Assembly: GCA_021832085.1 (NCBI GenBank)
Contig: JAKBLM010000008.1
Coordinates: 1 to 64,000, forward strand
From: Acidobacteriota bacterium
Lineage (GTDB): Bacteria; Acidobacteriota; Terriglobia; Acidiferrales; UBA7541
DNA: 64,000 nucleotides
Direction of reading: 5' to 3'
A model generated the notes under the pieces. That model made no database searches. It saw only the letters and a list, made by a program, of their open reading frames with translations, and was not told the DNA's origin. Both the position numbers and the translations under genes were made by a program. Below are positions 37,750 through 47,722 of this stretch, piece by piece; within the stretch, counting starts at the first letter, position 1; each line of letters begins with the position of its first letter.

Positions 37750-39126
37750 CGCTACGGCGCGGCCGACAATGGCCACGCGCGTGGCGTTGATCAGCAGGCC
37801 GGCCTTGACGCCTTCGGCGGCGGCCAGATCGCGCAGCGCCTTTTCGCAGTTGTCGTGGTCCCATTCCGGAGCGGCTTCGAGCGCTGTAACGAGTTTTTCC
37901 AGCATGCCGGGCAGCCGCTCGTCTTTCCAGAATTTCGCGCGGGCGGCTTCGTCGTAATCGAAATCATCGGTGAAAAAGGCCCGCGCCCAGGTGGCAAAAT
38001 CGCCAAGCAGGCGGGTGCGCGGCCGGAGCAGGTCCACCGTGCGGGCCAGCCAGGCGCGCTCGGAACCGTTCCATTCTTCGCGCCAGATGCCGGCATCGCG
38101 TAGCGCTTTCTCGACATAGGGCAGCAGCCGTTCGATCGGCAGCTTTTGCAGATACTGCACGTTGAACCACTCGAGCTTGGCGCGATCGAAAACGGCATTG
38201 GTGCGGCTGACGCTGGGGAGCGAAAAGCGGCGAACCATCTCGTCGCTATCGAGCAGTTCGGTGTCGTCGCCGGGCGACCAGCCGAGCAACACGAGGAAGT
38301 TGCGGAAGGCTTCGGGCAGAAAGCCCTCTTCGGCATAGGCGCCAACGCTGGTGGCGCCGTGGCGCTTCGAGAGCCGCGTGCGGTCGGGGCCGAGAATCAA
38401 TGGAACATGGCCGAAAATCGGCGGTTTTGCGCCGAGCGCGCGGTAGAGCAGCACCTGCTTGGGCGTGTTCGAGAGGTGATCGGCGCCGCGCACGACGTGC
38501 GTGATGCCCATGGCGATATCGTCGACCACTACGCTCAGCTGGTAAGTGGGCAGGCCGGTGGAGCGCAGCAGAACGAAATCCTCGATTTCCGAGTTGGCGA
38601 CTTCGCGCTGGCCGAAAACCTCGTCCTGAAAACTCGTGCTGCCCTCCTCGGGCACGTGGAAACGGATTGCGTAGGGAAGTCCCTCGCGGATCTTGCTTTC
38701 GCGGTCGGCCATGCTCAGATGCCGGCAAGGGCACGACTGGCGCGCCATGGGCGCAGCCTCTTCCTCGGTCTCTTCGCTCTCTTCGCGGGCTTCCGGCCCG
38801 GCGTATTGCGAGGGCGCGCAGAAGCAGGGATAGGCCGACCCGGCAACCAGAAGGCGCTGCGCCGCTTCGCGATACAGATCGAGCCGCTCAGACTGGAAAT
38901 ACGGGCCCTCATCCCAATGGATGCCGAGCCATTTCAGGTCGTCGAGGATTCCCTGGACCAGTTCCGGCCGGTTGCGCTCGACGTCGGTATCTTCGATACG
39001 CAAGAGGAATGTGCCGCCCGTATTCCGGGCAAAGAGCAGATTGAAGAGCGCGGTTCGGGCGCCACCGACGTGGAGATAGCCGGTGGGCGAAGGCGCGAAT
39101 CGGACACGAGGCTTTTCGTTCGTCAT
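37660..39126 (-). CDS. gltX: Glutamyl-tRNA synthetase
   Basis: A 488-residue class I synthetase that charges tRNA-Glu (or both tRNA-Glu and tRNA-Gln when non-discriminating). The HIGH-type motif is PSPTGYLHVGG (13-22), and the KMSKS-type motif is TRLSKRHGA. A zinc site is formed by CFC (101, 103) and CPC (132, 134), separated by an unusually acidic insert (EAREESEETEEEAAP). The anticodon-binding C-terminal domain is complete. Its last 29 codons are duplicated at 33616-33705. The ATG at 39126 faces the c-di-GMP gene across 433 bp. Confidence 0.95.
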   Translation of the reverse strand: MTNEKPRVRFAPSPTGYLHVGGARTALFNLLFARNTGGTFLLRIEDTDVERNRPELVQGILDDLKWLGIHWDEGPYFQSERLDLYREAAQRLLVAGSAYPCFCAPSQYAGPEAREESEETEEEAAPMARQSCPCRHLSMADRESKIREGLPYAIRFHVPEEGSTSFQDEVFGQREVANSEIEDFVLLRSTGLPTYQLSVVVDDIAMGITHVVRGADHLSNTPKQVLLYRALGAKPPIFGHVPLILGPDRTRLSKRHGATSVGAYAEEGFLPEAFRNFLVLLGWSPGDDTELLDSDEMVRRFSLPSVSRTNAVFDRAKLEWFNVQYLQKLPIERLLPYVEKALRDAGIWREEWNGSERAWLARTVDLLRPRTRLLGDFATWARAFFTDDFDYDEAARAKFWKDERLPGMLEKLVTALEAAPEWDHDNCEKALRDLAAAEGVKAGLLINATRVAIVGRAVAPPLFETMVVLGRERVLRRIRQALPAIATQ

Positions 39127-39374
39127 GATGATTGGGCTGTCCCGCCGTCAACCAAGGACCACCAAGGACAGAAGAACAAGATACACCAGAAGGGCGGAAG
39201 TGCCGAATTTCAGGGCGTGGGAAGGCCCGTAGCCGTGGCTGCTCGCCGATGTTGCGGAGGCCCGGCGAGGTGGCGTGGACCGGGCGGCGGGAGGTGCCGG
39301 GCTGCCGGACTGTTTACCAAAGGATTGTAAACGCCGCGGCCCTTATCATTTCCGCTACGCCGGCACCACGCTTC

Positions 39375-39404
39375 TTGACCCCCTTTCCACGCTCCAGCTA
39401 TAGT
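39375..39404 (+). promoter_or_regulatory. Probable promoter of the GGDEF/HD-GYP gene
   Basis: TTGACC (39375-39380), an 18-bp spacer and TATAGT (39399-39404) would start a leader of about 150 nt. The surrounding 39127-39559 is the divergent intergenic region between gltX and this gene. Apart from this promoter I see no gene or recognised RNA in it. Confidence 0.5.
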
Positions 39405-39559
39405 CCGGCCGAAGTGGTACCAGTCCTCCATTTTGCGCCCCGCGGGCGCACCGGTGGGGTGTCGGCCGGAGTGGCAGATGGACGTGTGCTCTGCGTCGAA
39501 GAAGGCTCGGGGCGGCGTCCGGAAGACAAGGGGCAAGCCCAACGAGCGGGACAGACGCC

Positions 39560-42500
39560 GTGCTGACACCAAACTCCAGCGTGGCCATGGCGATGCTGGG
39601 CTTTGCGGCCCTGCTCGCTTCGCTGCTCGTCTACATGTACCGGCAAAAGCGGCTCAACTACCTGCGGCTGTGGGCGTGGGCGTGGGGACTGGTGGGGCTG
39701 CATTACCTGACGCCTTCGCTCGGGCGCTGGCTGCCGGCCAGATCCTGGGAAACGCCCTTGAATTCGCTGCTGCTGGCGTCGGCGGCGCTGCTGGTGCTGG
39801 CGTCGGCGCGGGCCTACGCGCAGACCCGGATCCGCATTGGGCTGGCGATTGCAACGGGCGTGCTGTTCACCGCCTGGGCAGTGGCCCACTGGCTGGGGCG
39901 GATCACCGTTCCCCCCGATTTCGGCACCGGCTTTCTGCTGTTTTTGGCGGCCCGGGCGTTCTGGGAAGAAGGACAGGTCCAGGAGTCGAACGCCGAGTGC
40001 ATCCTGGCAGGCGCGCTGGCGGCCTGGGGCCTCGCTCTGATAGCGGTGGTGGTGGACCGCCGGCTGGGCTGGGTGACGACAGATGTGCGCCCGGTCTTCC
40101 TGCTGCCGGAAGTGTCGGTGGGGCTGATGCAGCTCGTATCGCTCTATGAAGAGGAAAAACGCCGCGTGGAGCGCAATATGCTCACGCTGGCCAACCTGAA
40201 CCTGGCGGCTTCCGGTTTCACTGGCGAGGAGATGGAGCGGGCGCTGAAGCAGGCGCTGGACCGGATCCTGCGCGTGATGCGGCTGCCTACCGGCATCCTG
40301 CTGGTGAACTTCGACGAGACACCGCAGCCGGCCACGGTAGTCAGCAGCGGCATCAGCAGCGAATTCCGGGACTTGGCCGGACAGGAACAGGTGGGACGCA
40401 CGCTGGTGCATCTGGTGGCAAGGCTGGGCGGCGTGATGATCCTGCGCGAGATCCTGCGCGACGAGGCGTGGGAACCGTTGCAGAGCGAACCGGCCATCCG
40501 TCAGGTGCGCGAACTCCTGGTGCCGGAGAAGCTGCAGAACGCGGTGGGAATTAGCCTGCAGGCGCGCGAACGCGTTTTCGGATTGTTGCTGCTGGGCACG
40601 CCGAAATCACGCCGGTTCAGCGCACCGGAACTGCGGCTGCTGCTCGCGCTCACGCACCAGGTGGCGATGGCAGTCGAGAACAGCTACCTGATCGAGCAGA
40701 CAACCCGGCGGACCGAGGAGATGAACGCACTGAACGAAGTCGGCCGCGCGCTCAGCTCGACGCTCGATCTCGACAGTCTGTGCGATCGCATCTATTCGGA
40801 GATGCGCCGGCTCTTCGACGCGGAAAATTTTTTCATCGCCCGCCTGGCGCCTGAGCAGGAGCAGATTCTGCTGGATCTGGAGGTGATCGACGGCGAGCGC
40901 TGCCCGCGGCGCGCACGGCCACTCGAAAATGGCCTGATCGAGCACATCCTGCGCACGCGCCAGCCTTCGCTCATTCGCGAGGAGCTGGCCGAAGAACTGC
41001 ACCGGCTAGGTCTGCAGCCGATGGCGGGGGTGGGCTGCTTCTGCGGCGTGCCGGTGGTGCTCTACGACCGGGCGGTGGGCGTGATGGCGATCTTCGGCCA
41101 CGAGGAGAAGGTTTACGACGAGAGTCACCTGGAGCTGATGATGGCGCTGGCCAATTCCGCCGGCATCGCGATGGAAAACGCCCGGCTATTTGGCCAGGAA
41201 CAGGAAAAGTCACGCCATCTCACGCTGCTGAATAACGTCTCGCGCCACGCCATCGCCACACTCAACGTGGAACAGATGCTCGCCCGCATCGCCGAGGAAC
41301 TCGAACTGGGCCTCAGTTACGACCATATCGGCATCGGCCTGGCCGATTACGACGCGAAGGAGATCGTCGTTCGCGCCGAAGCCGGCCGGCGCCGCGAGGC
41401 GCTCGGGCGGCGGGTGAGTTTCGGCGACGGCCTGATCGGCGACGTGGCGCGCACCGGCGAGCCTTCGAGCGGCTCGGCGCCGGACGGCTCGCCGTTTCTG
41501 TTGGAGGGCTCGGTTTCCGGGCTGGCGCTGCCGATCATGTACGCCGACGAGTTGCTGGGCGTGCTGTACCTGGAGACGAGCGAAGAGCACGAATTCACCG
41601 AAGAGGAGCACCAGCTGCTCCGCACGCTCGCCGACCTGATCTCCGGCGCGCTGCATAACGCTCGGACACTGCAAAAGGCCCAGGAGCAGGCGATCACGGA
41701 TGGCCTGACCGGTGTGAAGACGCACCGCTACCTGATGGAAGCGCTCTCGTCGGAATGGCGCCGCGCGACGCGCATGGGCCGGCCGTTCGCACTGCTGCTG
41801 ATGGACCTGGACCGCTTCAAGTTTGTGAATGACCATTACGGGCATCTGGAAGGGGACGTGGTGCTGCGCCGAGTCGGCCGCCTGCTCGAGGAGCACTGCC
41901 GGCGCTCGGATGTGGTGGCCCGTTACGGCGGCGATGAATTCGTAATCCTGATGCTCGAAACCGCGCTCGAGCAGGCACGCCAGCTCGCCAACAAGCTCCG
42001 CGGCATGCTCGCCGCCGACCCGCTGCTTCGCCAGCGCGGGATCACGGCCAGCTTCGGCATCGCCACGTTTCCGGTGCACGGCTCGACCCCCGAGGAGCTG
42101 CTCGAGCGGGCCGACGCCGCGATGTACCTTTCCAAACGCCGCGGGGGCAACGCCGTTTCCACCGCCCAGCGCTTCGTGCTCGAGCCGGCCGAAGCCGCTC
42201 ACGCAGGCACGGACCTGCTGCCGCGTTTCGAGTTGCGGAACGATTTCGTCACTGGTCCCGAGGCCTTCGACCTGGTGCTCAATTGGCTGGAGGAGCTGGC
42301 CACCGCGCTGGCCAACCAGGGCCGCAGCCTCATGCCCAGCGAAATGCCATCGGCGCTAATCGAGGGCCTGATGACGGTGGTGCGCGTGATCGACGAGAAA
42401 AAATTCTCCACCCACGGCCATTCCCGGCGCGTGGCCGAGTCGGTGGTGCTGACCGGAGAGGCCCTTTCCCTGAGTGGCGACGAGATCGAAGAGATGCGGC

Positions 42501-42937
42501 TGGCCGGGCTGTTCCACGACCTCGGCAAGATCGGCGTGCCGGAAAACCTGCTCCGGAAAAACGGCGTGCTGCAGCCGGGCGAGCGTGACGCCGTCCGCCA
42601 GCACGCGGTGATGGGCTGGAAACTGTTCAGCGTGCTGCCGGGCATGAGCCGGGTACAGCAGATGGTGCGCCACCACCACGAAAATTTCGACGGCTCCGGC
42701 TATCCTGACCGGCTGGCCGGGCAGCGGATCCCGCAGGGCGCCCGAGTGATCGCGATTGCCGAGGTCTATAACGCGCTGGTTGCCGGCATGGTGGAGCTGC
42801 CGCGCTCGAACGAGCAGGCCTTTGCCGAATTGCAGCGTGTGGCCGGACACCAGCTCGATCCGACGCTAGTGCAAACGTTTATCCAGGCGATGCGGCGTCG
42901 CGCCCTGGAATCTTCCTCTCAGCCGCGCCACCCGTGA
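39560..42937 (+). CDS. GAF-GGDEF-HD-GYP dual c-di-GMP enzyme
   Basis: An 1125-residue protein. It has about six to seven N-terminal membrane helices (10-190), three GAF sensor domains (about 215-370, 395-550, 570-720), a diguanylate cyclase domain with an intact GGDEF (RYGGDEF, 788-794) and an inhibitory I-site (RRSD, 781-784, exactly five residues before GGDEF), then an HD-GYP phosphodiesterase domain with HD (986-987, FHDLGKIG) and HHHENFDGSGYP (1038-1049). Both the making and the breaking site look competent. The start is GTG 39560. An in-frame ATG at 39587 would remove nine residues. Confidence 0.93.
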   Translation: MLTPNSSVAMAMLGFAALLASLLVYMYRQKRLNYLRLWAWAWGLVGLHYLTPSLGRWLPARSWETPLNSLLLASAALLVLASARAYAQTRIRIGLAIATGVLFTAWAVAHWLGRITVPPDFGTGFLLFLAARAFWEEGQVQESNAECILAGALAAWGLALIAVVVDRRLGWVTTDVRPVFLLPEVSVGLMQLVSLYEEEKRRVERNMLTLANLNLAASGFTGEEMERALKQALDRILRVMRLPTGILLVNFDETPQPATVVSSGISSEFRDLAGQEQVGRTLVHLVARLGGVMILREILRDEAWEPLQSEPAIRQVRELLVPEKLQNAVGISLQARERVFGLLLLGTPKSRRFSAPELRLLLALTHQVAMAVENSYLIEQTTRRTEEMNALNEVGRALSSTLDLDSLCDRIYSEMRRLFDAENFFIARLAPEQEQILLDLEVIDGERCPRRARPLENGLIEHILRTRQPSLIREELAEELHRLGLQPMAGVGCFCGVPVVLYDRAVGVMAIFGHEEKVYDESHLELMMALANSAGIAMENARLFGQEQEKSRHLTLLNNVSRHAIATLNVEQMLARIAEELELGLSYDHIGIGLADYDAKEIVVRAEAGRRREALGRRVSFGDGLIGDVARTGEPSSGSAPDGSPFLLEGSVSGLALPIMYADELLGVLYLETSEEHEFTEEEHQLLRTLADLISGALHNARTLQKAQEQAITDGLTGVKTHRYLMEALSSEWRRATRMGRPFALLLMDLDRFKFVNDHYGHLEGDVVLRRVGRLLEEHCRRSDVVARYGGDEFVILMLETALEQARQLANKLRGMLAADPLLRQRGITASFGIATFPVHGSTPEELLERADAAMYLSKRRGGNAVSTAQRFVLEPAEAAHAGTDLLPRFELRNDFVTGPEAFDLVLNWLEELATALANQGRSLMPSEMPSALIEGLMTVVRVIDEKKFSTHGHSRRVAESVVLTGEALSLSGDEIEEMRLAGLFHDLGKIGVPENLLRKNGVLQPGERDAVRQHAVMGWKLFSVLPGMSRVQQMVRHHHENFDGSGYPDRLAGQRIPQGARVIAIAEVYNALVAGMVELPRSNEQAFAELQRVAGHQLDPTLVQTFIQAMRRRALESSSQPRHP

Positions 42938-43003
42938 ACCCCGCCGGCGCATGGCGCTCGCTCTGCGCGGCTTGCTTCGTTACAATGCCGCCGGAGGTCT
43001 TCC

Positions 43004-43408
43004 ATGCAAACTGCCACCGTCCGCTGGATTGAAAACCAGCAATTCCTGGCCACCACGCCGTCCGGCCATGCCGTGCCCTTCGATTCCGATCGCCAGCGCA
43101 ATTCCGCTCCCGGAGCGATGGAGATGCTGCTTGCCGCGCTAGGGTCGTGCACCGCGACCGATGTCGCCTTGATCCTGCAAAAGAAGCGCCAAAGACTGAC
43201 TTCGCTGGTTGTTTCCGTATCGGGCGAACGTGCGCCAACCGCACCAACTGTCTGGACGAAAATCGAGATCGTCTATCAGCTGAGAGGGGAACTGGACGAA
43301 AAAGCGGTAAAAGACGCCGTGGAATTGAGCCAATCGAAATACTGCGGCGTATCGGTGACGCTCGGCAAGATCGCGTCGATCAGCTACCGCTACGAAATCT
43401 TGCCGTAG
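43004..43408 (+). CDS. OsmC-family peroxiredoxin-like protein
   Basis: A 134-residue OsmC/Ohr-fold protein. The two redox cysteines are Cys49 in ALGSCTATDVA and Cys114 in SKYCGVSVTL, the usual OsmC spacing and motifs. Such proteins reduce organic hydroperoxides with a thiol donor. The ATG at 43004 follows GGAGG. It lies 66 bp after the c-di-GMP gene on the same strand, but a functional link is not evident. Confidence 0.9.
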   Translation: MQTATVRWIENQQFLATTPSGHAVPFDSDRQRNSAPGAMEMLLAALGSCTATDVALILQKKRQRLTSLVVSVSGERAPTAPTVWTKIEIVYQLRGELDEKAVKDAVELSQSKYCGVSVTLGKIASISYRYEILP

Positions 43409-43452
43409 AGCGAGCCACGTGCGGACGTTGCGAGGCGCAAGCATGCCATAGC

Positions 43453-43480
43453 ATCAGTCTCTCCGGTGCGCGAGACTGAT
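43453..43480. repeat. Stem-loop downstream of the OsmC gene
   Basis: ATCAGTCTC (43453-43461) and GAGACTGAT (43472-43480) form a 9-bp perfect stem with a 10-nt loop, 45 bp after the stop. No T-tract follows, so it may be a protein-assisted terminator or mRNA-stabilising hairpin. The remaining part of 43409-43744 contains only the fabH promoter. Confidence 0.5.
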
Positions 43481-43681
43481 CGAAGCGCGCGAGAGACGAA
43501 AAGTTCGCGCAAGGCGACAAAAAATGTACGGGTCCCGGGGATCCGGCGAAGCGAGGGGCCAAAACCGTTTGCCTCGCTTTGTCCGTCGGCCGGCGAGCCG
43601 CGACCTGCCAACCCAGCCCAGCGGATTCCCACTCTCCGGCATACGGCTCGAGCGCTGGCGCTAAAGCAGGACGGAGCTTGC

Positions 43682-43711
43682 TTGTCACAATACCAAACGA
43701 TTGCATAGAAT
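43682..43711 (+). promoter_or_regulatory. Probable fabH promoter
   Basis: TTGTCA (43682-43687), an 18-bp spacer and TAGAAT (43706-43711) lie about 33 bp upstream of the ATG. Confidence 0.5.
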
Positions 43712-43744
43712 GCGTGGGACCTTGGAAATGACCGGAGTGTGAGA

Positions 43745-44740
43745 ATGGCGAGACGGATTGCGGCGAAAATTAGCGGTGTGGCGGGGTACGTGCCACCGCG
43801 CGTGCTGACCAATGCCGATCTGGAAAAGATGGTCGACACCAGTGACGAATGGATCGTCACGCGGACCGGAATCCACGAGCGCCACATCGTCGATTCCGGA
43901 GTAGCTGCCTCACACATGGGCGCCGAAGCGGCGCGCCGGCTACTGGCGCAAAAAGGAGTTGCGCCGGAAGAGATCGACCTCATCGTTGTGGCCACGGTAA
44001 CGCCCGACATGCTGTTTCCAGCGACAGCCTGCCTGATTCAGAACGAACTCGGAGCGAAGCGCGCCTGGGGATTCGATCTCTCGGCGGCATGCTCGGGATT
44101 TCTGTATGCGCTGACGGTTGGATCGCAATTCGTTGGCGCGGGGACGCACCGCAAGGCGCTGGTGATCGGCAGCGACGTGATGACGTCGATCATCGATTTC
44201 AGTGATCGCGCCACCTGCGTGCTCTTCGGCGATGGCGCCGGCGCGGTGCTGATCGAGCCAGCCGAATCCGAGGCGGAGGGCATCCTCGATTTTCACCACG
44301 ACATCGATGGGTCGGGCGGCTGCAACCTGTTCATGCCCGGCGGCGGCTCGCTCCATCCGCCCACGCACGAAACCGTCGACAAGAAGATGCATTACGTCCA
44401 CCAGGACGGGCCGCAGGTTTTCAAGTATGCCGTGCGCCGCATGTGCGAAGTCTCCAGCATGCTGCTCGAGCGCAATGGCCTTACGGGCGAAGACCTGGCT
44501 TTGGTCGTCCCTCACCAGGCCAACCTGCGCATCATCCGCGCGATGCAGGAACGGCTCGGCATCCCCGACAGCAAGCTCATGATCAATATCGACCGCTACG
44601 GCAATACCACCGCGGGCACCATCCCGCTCGGCCTGCGCGACGCGATCCAGCAGGGCCGGCTGCACCGCGGCGACCTGGTGCTGCTGATGGCCGTCGGCGC
44701 CGGCTTTACCACAGGCAGCATCCTCGTGCGCTGGGCGTAA
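43745..44740 (+). CDS. fabH: Beta-ketoacyl-ACP synthase III (FabH)
   Basis: About 331 residues. It condenses acetyl-CoA (or a branched acyl-CoA) with malonyl-ACP to begin fatty-acid synthesis. The catalytic triad is Cys116 ([13 protein letters not shown]), His257 ([10 protein letters not shown]) and Asn287 ([14 protein letters not shown]). [16 protein letters not shown] near the N-terminus is also a family signature. The ATG at 43745 has GGAG 7 nt upstream, while a GTG at 43739 is too close to it. The gene stands outside a fab cluster here. Confidence 0.94.
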   Translation: MARRIAAKISGVAGYVPPRVLTNADLEKMVDTSDEWIVTRTGIHERHIVDSGVAASHMGAEAARRLLAQKGVAPEEIDLIVVATVTPDMLFPATACLIQNELGAKRAWGFDLSAACSGFLYALTVGSQFVGAGTHRKALVIGSDVMTSIIDFSDRATCVLFGDGAGAVLIEPAESEAEGILDFHHDIDGSGGCNLFMPGGGSLHPPTHETVDKKMHYVHQDGPQVFKYAVRRMCEVSSMLLERNGLTGEDLALVVPHQANLRIIRAMQERLGIPDSKLMINIDRYGNTTAGTIPLGLRDAIQQGRLHRGDLVLLMAVGAGFTTGSILVRWA

Positions 44741-44829
44741 GCGCATGGCCGCCGTCTCCCCCTGGTGAAACTGTTTCGAAACCTTGTTTTGCCATGCCGT
44801 GCCGGAATTGGCGATAATCGGGAAATCGA

Positions 44830-46761
44830 ATGAGCCGTCGCCTCTCCATCCTTCTGCTCCTGGCGCTTTCCCTTGGCATCTTCCTCGGGACAGCCGCGCG
44901 GCCGCCGCTGCTCGACGACGCCGACAGCGCGCACGCGATCGCCTCGCGCGAGATGCTGCAGACCGGCAACTGGGTGGTGCTGCATATCGACGGCGTTCGT
45001 TACATGGAAAAGCCGCCGCTGCACTACTGGCTGGTCGCCGCAAGCTACGCCGTTTTCGGTCCCACCACTTTTGCCACCCGCCTGCCTTTGGCACTGGCGG
45101 TCGTCGGCCTGGCGCTGATGCTCTACCTGCTGGGCCGGGAATTCTTCGGGGAACGCGAAGGCTTTTACGGCGGGCTGGTGATGGCGACGTGCATCGGCAC
45201 GTTTCTCTTCACCCGGATCATGATTCCGGAGGCGATCTATTCGCTGGAGTTCACGGCGGCGTTCTATTTGTTTTTACGCTCGTGGACGGGGAAGCTTTCG
45301 CCGCGGAAGGGGTATTGGGGCGCGGCGGTGGTGATCGCGCTGGCGGTGCTCACCCGTTCGCTTGTCGGGGTGGTCTTTCCGGTGGCGATCATTTTCCTCT
45401 TCATCGTGCTGACCGGGCAGTGGCGGCGCTGGCGCGAGTTGCCACTGGTTTCGAGCACACTGATCTTCCTGGCGGTGGTGATTCCCTGGCACGTCCTGGC
45501 GGAACTGCAGGTGCCGAAGCATCCGGTGGATTTCTTCTGGTTCTATTTCCTGAACGAGCAGGTGTTCCGGGCACTCGGCTGGCGTTACCCAGCGGATTAC
45601 GCCGCGGTGCCTTTGTGGCTGTGGGTGTCGGAACTCTTCGTCTGGCTGTTTCCGTGGAGCGTCTTCACGCCCTATGCGCTGGCGGAAATTCCCCGGCCGC
45701 GCAGCTGGCGCAAGCTGGACGATGCCGGGCAGGCGAAACTGTTCCTGTTCATCTGGGCAGCGTTCATCCTGCTGTTCTTCTCGTGGACGAAAAGCCGGAT
45801 GGAGTATTACAGCTTCAGCGCCTGGCCGGCGATGGCATTGCTTTTGGGACTGGGCCTGGCGCGGGCTGAGAAGGAAGCACGGAAATGGCTGCCGCGACTG
45901 CAGGGCGTGCTGGCCGGGCTTGGGGTGCTGGCCGCCGTGGTGCTGGGTGCCATGCTTTGGGTTTCGCGAAGGGTTCAGAGCACGGGCGATATCGCCACGC
46001 TGTTGCACCGGCAGAGGGCCTCGCTCTACCGCCTCTCGATGACGGATTTCCTGGAATTGACCCCGGATTCCTTTGCCGACCTGAGAGTGCAGGCGGCGCT
46101 GGCGGCGCTCGTGTTGCTTGTCGGCTTGCTGGCGGCGCTGTGGTTGCGGAGAAAACACAAACACCTCGGCGCAAGCCTGGCCATGGCACTTACGATGGCC
46201 GGATTCCTGTTCTGCGCCAACTCGGCATTCGGCGTCTTCACTCCGCACCTCTCGTCCCAGCCCGTAGCGAAAGAGATCGAGAAATACCTGAGGCCGCAAG
46301 ACAAGATCGCAATCTACGGCGAGATCGAGGGCGCCAGCGCCGTCGGGTTCTACACTGGGCGCCCCATTTTGCTCTACAACGGACAATACAACGGGCTGGA
46401 ATTCGGCTCTTACTACCCTGACGCGCCCAGGATTTTCTACAACGACCGGGCGTTTCGCCCGCTCTGGTGCTCTTCGACGCGCGTGTTTCTGGTGGTGCCG
46501 CCGAAGCAGAGGAAGCAGGCGCTGGTCCGGCTGCCGCCGGAATCGAGCTACTTCCTGGCGGAGAGCGGCGACAAGCAGGTTTACACGAACCATCCCGTTC
46601 GGCCTGGCCAGCCCACGCTGGCCGAGCGCCAAGCCGACCGACGGGAGCCGATTCACTCCACCGAGCCAACCCTCGGGGAATCCTGCCAGGAGCCGAAAAC
46701 GCTGCTGGGGATGGAATTTCGGGCACACAGACCCGCCGTGGCGGCGCACGCGCCCTGGTAG
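44830..46761 (+). CDS. ArnT/PMT-type membrane glycosyltransferase (GT39/83)
   Basis: A 643-residue polytopic protein with a large N-terminal set of membrane helices and a soluble C-terminal part. The first loop carries DDADSAHAIASREML and MEKPPLHYWLVA, matching the D/E-rich loop of the ArnT/PMT superfamily, where an early Asp is catalytic. These enzymes move a sugar from a polyprenyl-phosphate donor to lipid A or protein in the periplasm. The acceptor here is unknown. It lies 89 bp after fabH and is convergent with the next gene. Confidence 0.85.
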   Translation: MSRRLSILLLLALSLGIFLGTAARPPLLDDADSAHAIASREMLQTGNWVVLHIDGVRYMEKPPLHYWLVAASYAVFGPTTFATRLPLALAVVGLALMLYLLGREFFGEREGFYGGLVMATCIGTFLFTRIMIPEAIYSLEFTAAFYLFLRSWTGKLSPRKGYWGAAVVIALAVLTRSLVGVVFPVAIIFLFIVLTGQWRRWRELPLVSSTLIFLAVVIPWHVLAELQVPKHPVDFFWFYFLNEQVFRALGWRYPADYAAVPLWLWVSELFVWLFPWSVFTPYALAEIPRPRSWRKLDDAGQAKLFLFIWAAFILLFFSWTKSRMEYYSFSAWPAMALLLGLGLARAEKEARKWLPRLQGVLAGLGVLAAVVLGAMLWVSRRVQSTGDIATLLHRQRASLYRLSMTDFLELTPDSFADLRVQAALAALVLLVGLLAALWLRRKHKHLGASLAMALTMAGFLFCANSAFGVFTPHLSSQPVAKEIEKYLRPQDKIAIYGEIEGASAVGFYTGRPILLYNGQYNGLEFGSYYPDAPRIFYNDRAFRPLWCSSTRVFLVVPPKQRKQALVRLPPESSYFLAESGDKQVYTNHPVRPGQPTLAERQADRREPIHSTEPTLGESCQEPKTLLGMEFRAHRPAVAAHAPW

Positions 46762-46834
46762 GATGTCGCTCGCTTCGTTTCCGGGGAATTGGCGCGCGCT
46801 TTGAGGGAAACAGCCACCAGCATCCTCGGTCGAA

Positions 46835-47701
46835 TCAGCTTGATGGAACTGTCTCGACGCGGCGCGCATACCAGACGGTTTCGCCGGCGCGTTGCCAGAG
46901 ACGGGCCGCCAGCCAGAGCAACAAACCGATCTGCCCCAGCAGGAACGATAGACCCATGTGCTCGTGTGGCACATAGTCCATCCAGATCCAGAAAATCAGC
47001 GCCAGCTCGACCCACGCCGCCACGCTGATCCGTAGAAAGAGCCAGTAGAGCGAGCCGAAATGCCGCACCGTTGTGCCGAACGACCAGCGCAGCGCCCGCA
47101 GCACCGATCGCTCGTCCGAGGCCACCATGCGCACCTGGGCCATGTCGAACCACAGCCGCAGCGCTAGAAACACGAGCAGCAGCACGATGCCGCCGGCCAA
47201 CTCGACGCGAAAACCTGCCAAGGGATTGGGAGAATCCGCCGCCAGGCGATCGGACCAGCCCGACACCGCGTGCCAGGCCAGCAGGATCGGGACGAGCAGC
47301 ACCAGCAGGCAAAGCACAAGCCGCACGAAGCGCCAAAAGTATTTTCCGCCCGCGCCGAAGAACTCGCCCGTTGCCAGTCGGCGGTCCTGCCGGTAGGCAA
47401 GCAGGATACCGCCCTCGGCAAGCAGCATGAAGACAAAGAAAATCAGCGGGAAGAGGGTGAGGCTGCCGCCGCCGTGTACCTGGGGACGCATCAGCAGTTC
47501 AGTGAGAACGCCGAGGTCGAATCCGGTGACGATGCGGTTGGAGTAGAGGCTGTGGCCCATGACGCCGGTGATGCTGGCCGCAAAGGGCAGCGTCGCCATC
47601 GCGGCCAGGACAAAGTTCACCGCGAAGATCCACCAGAGCAGGTATTGCCGTCGAAACAGCAACCCGAATCCCGCGCTTGCGGCCCTCGTTCCCTTTGGCA
47701 T
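46835..47701 (-). CDS. Hypothetical six-helix membrane protein
   Basis: A 288-residue protein with about six hydrophobic segments (YLLWWIFAVNFVLAAMATLP, LTLFPLIFFVFMLLAEGGIL, LVLCLLVLLVPILLAWH, GIVLLLVFLALRLWF, ISVAAWVELALIFWIWM, LLGQIGLLLWLAARLW). I do not recognise the family. The pattern RLWFDMAQVRMVASDERSVL followed by RALRWSF resembles the conserved C-terminal part of uncharacterised bacterial membrane proteins. It lies 21 bp downstream of the M1 peptidase on the same strand and may be cotranscribed with it. Confidence 0.75.
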   Translation of the reverse strand: MPKGTRAASAGFGLLFRRQYLLWWIFAVNFVLAAMATLPFAASITGVMGHSLYSNRIVTGFDLGVLTELLMRPQVHGGGSLTLFPLIFFVFMLLAEGGILLAYRQDRRLATGEFFGAGGKYFWRFVRLVLCLLVLLVPILLAWHAVSGWSDRLAADSPNPLAGFRVELAGGIVLLLVFLALRLWFDMAQVRMVASDERSVLRALRWSFGTTVRHFGSLYWLFLRISVAAWVELALIFWIWMDYVPHEHMGLSFLLGQIGLLLWLAARLWQRAGETVWYARRVETVPSS

Positions 47702-47722
47702 CGTATTCGCGTTCTCCTTTGC

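Noticed and set aside
39500..39559. Possible c-di-GMP (GEMM-type) riboswitch before the GGDEF gene
   Set aside because: GGGGCAAGCCC and GGGAC loosely recall the conserved core, but the gene starts directly after, so the second helix cannot form, and pairing is poor.
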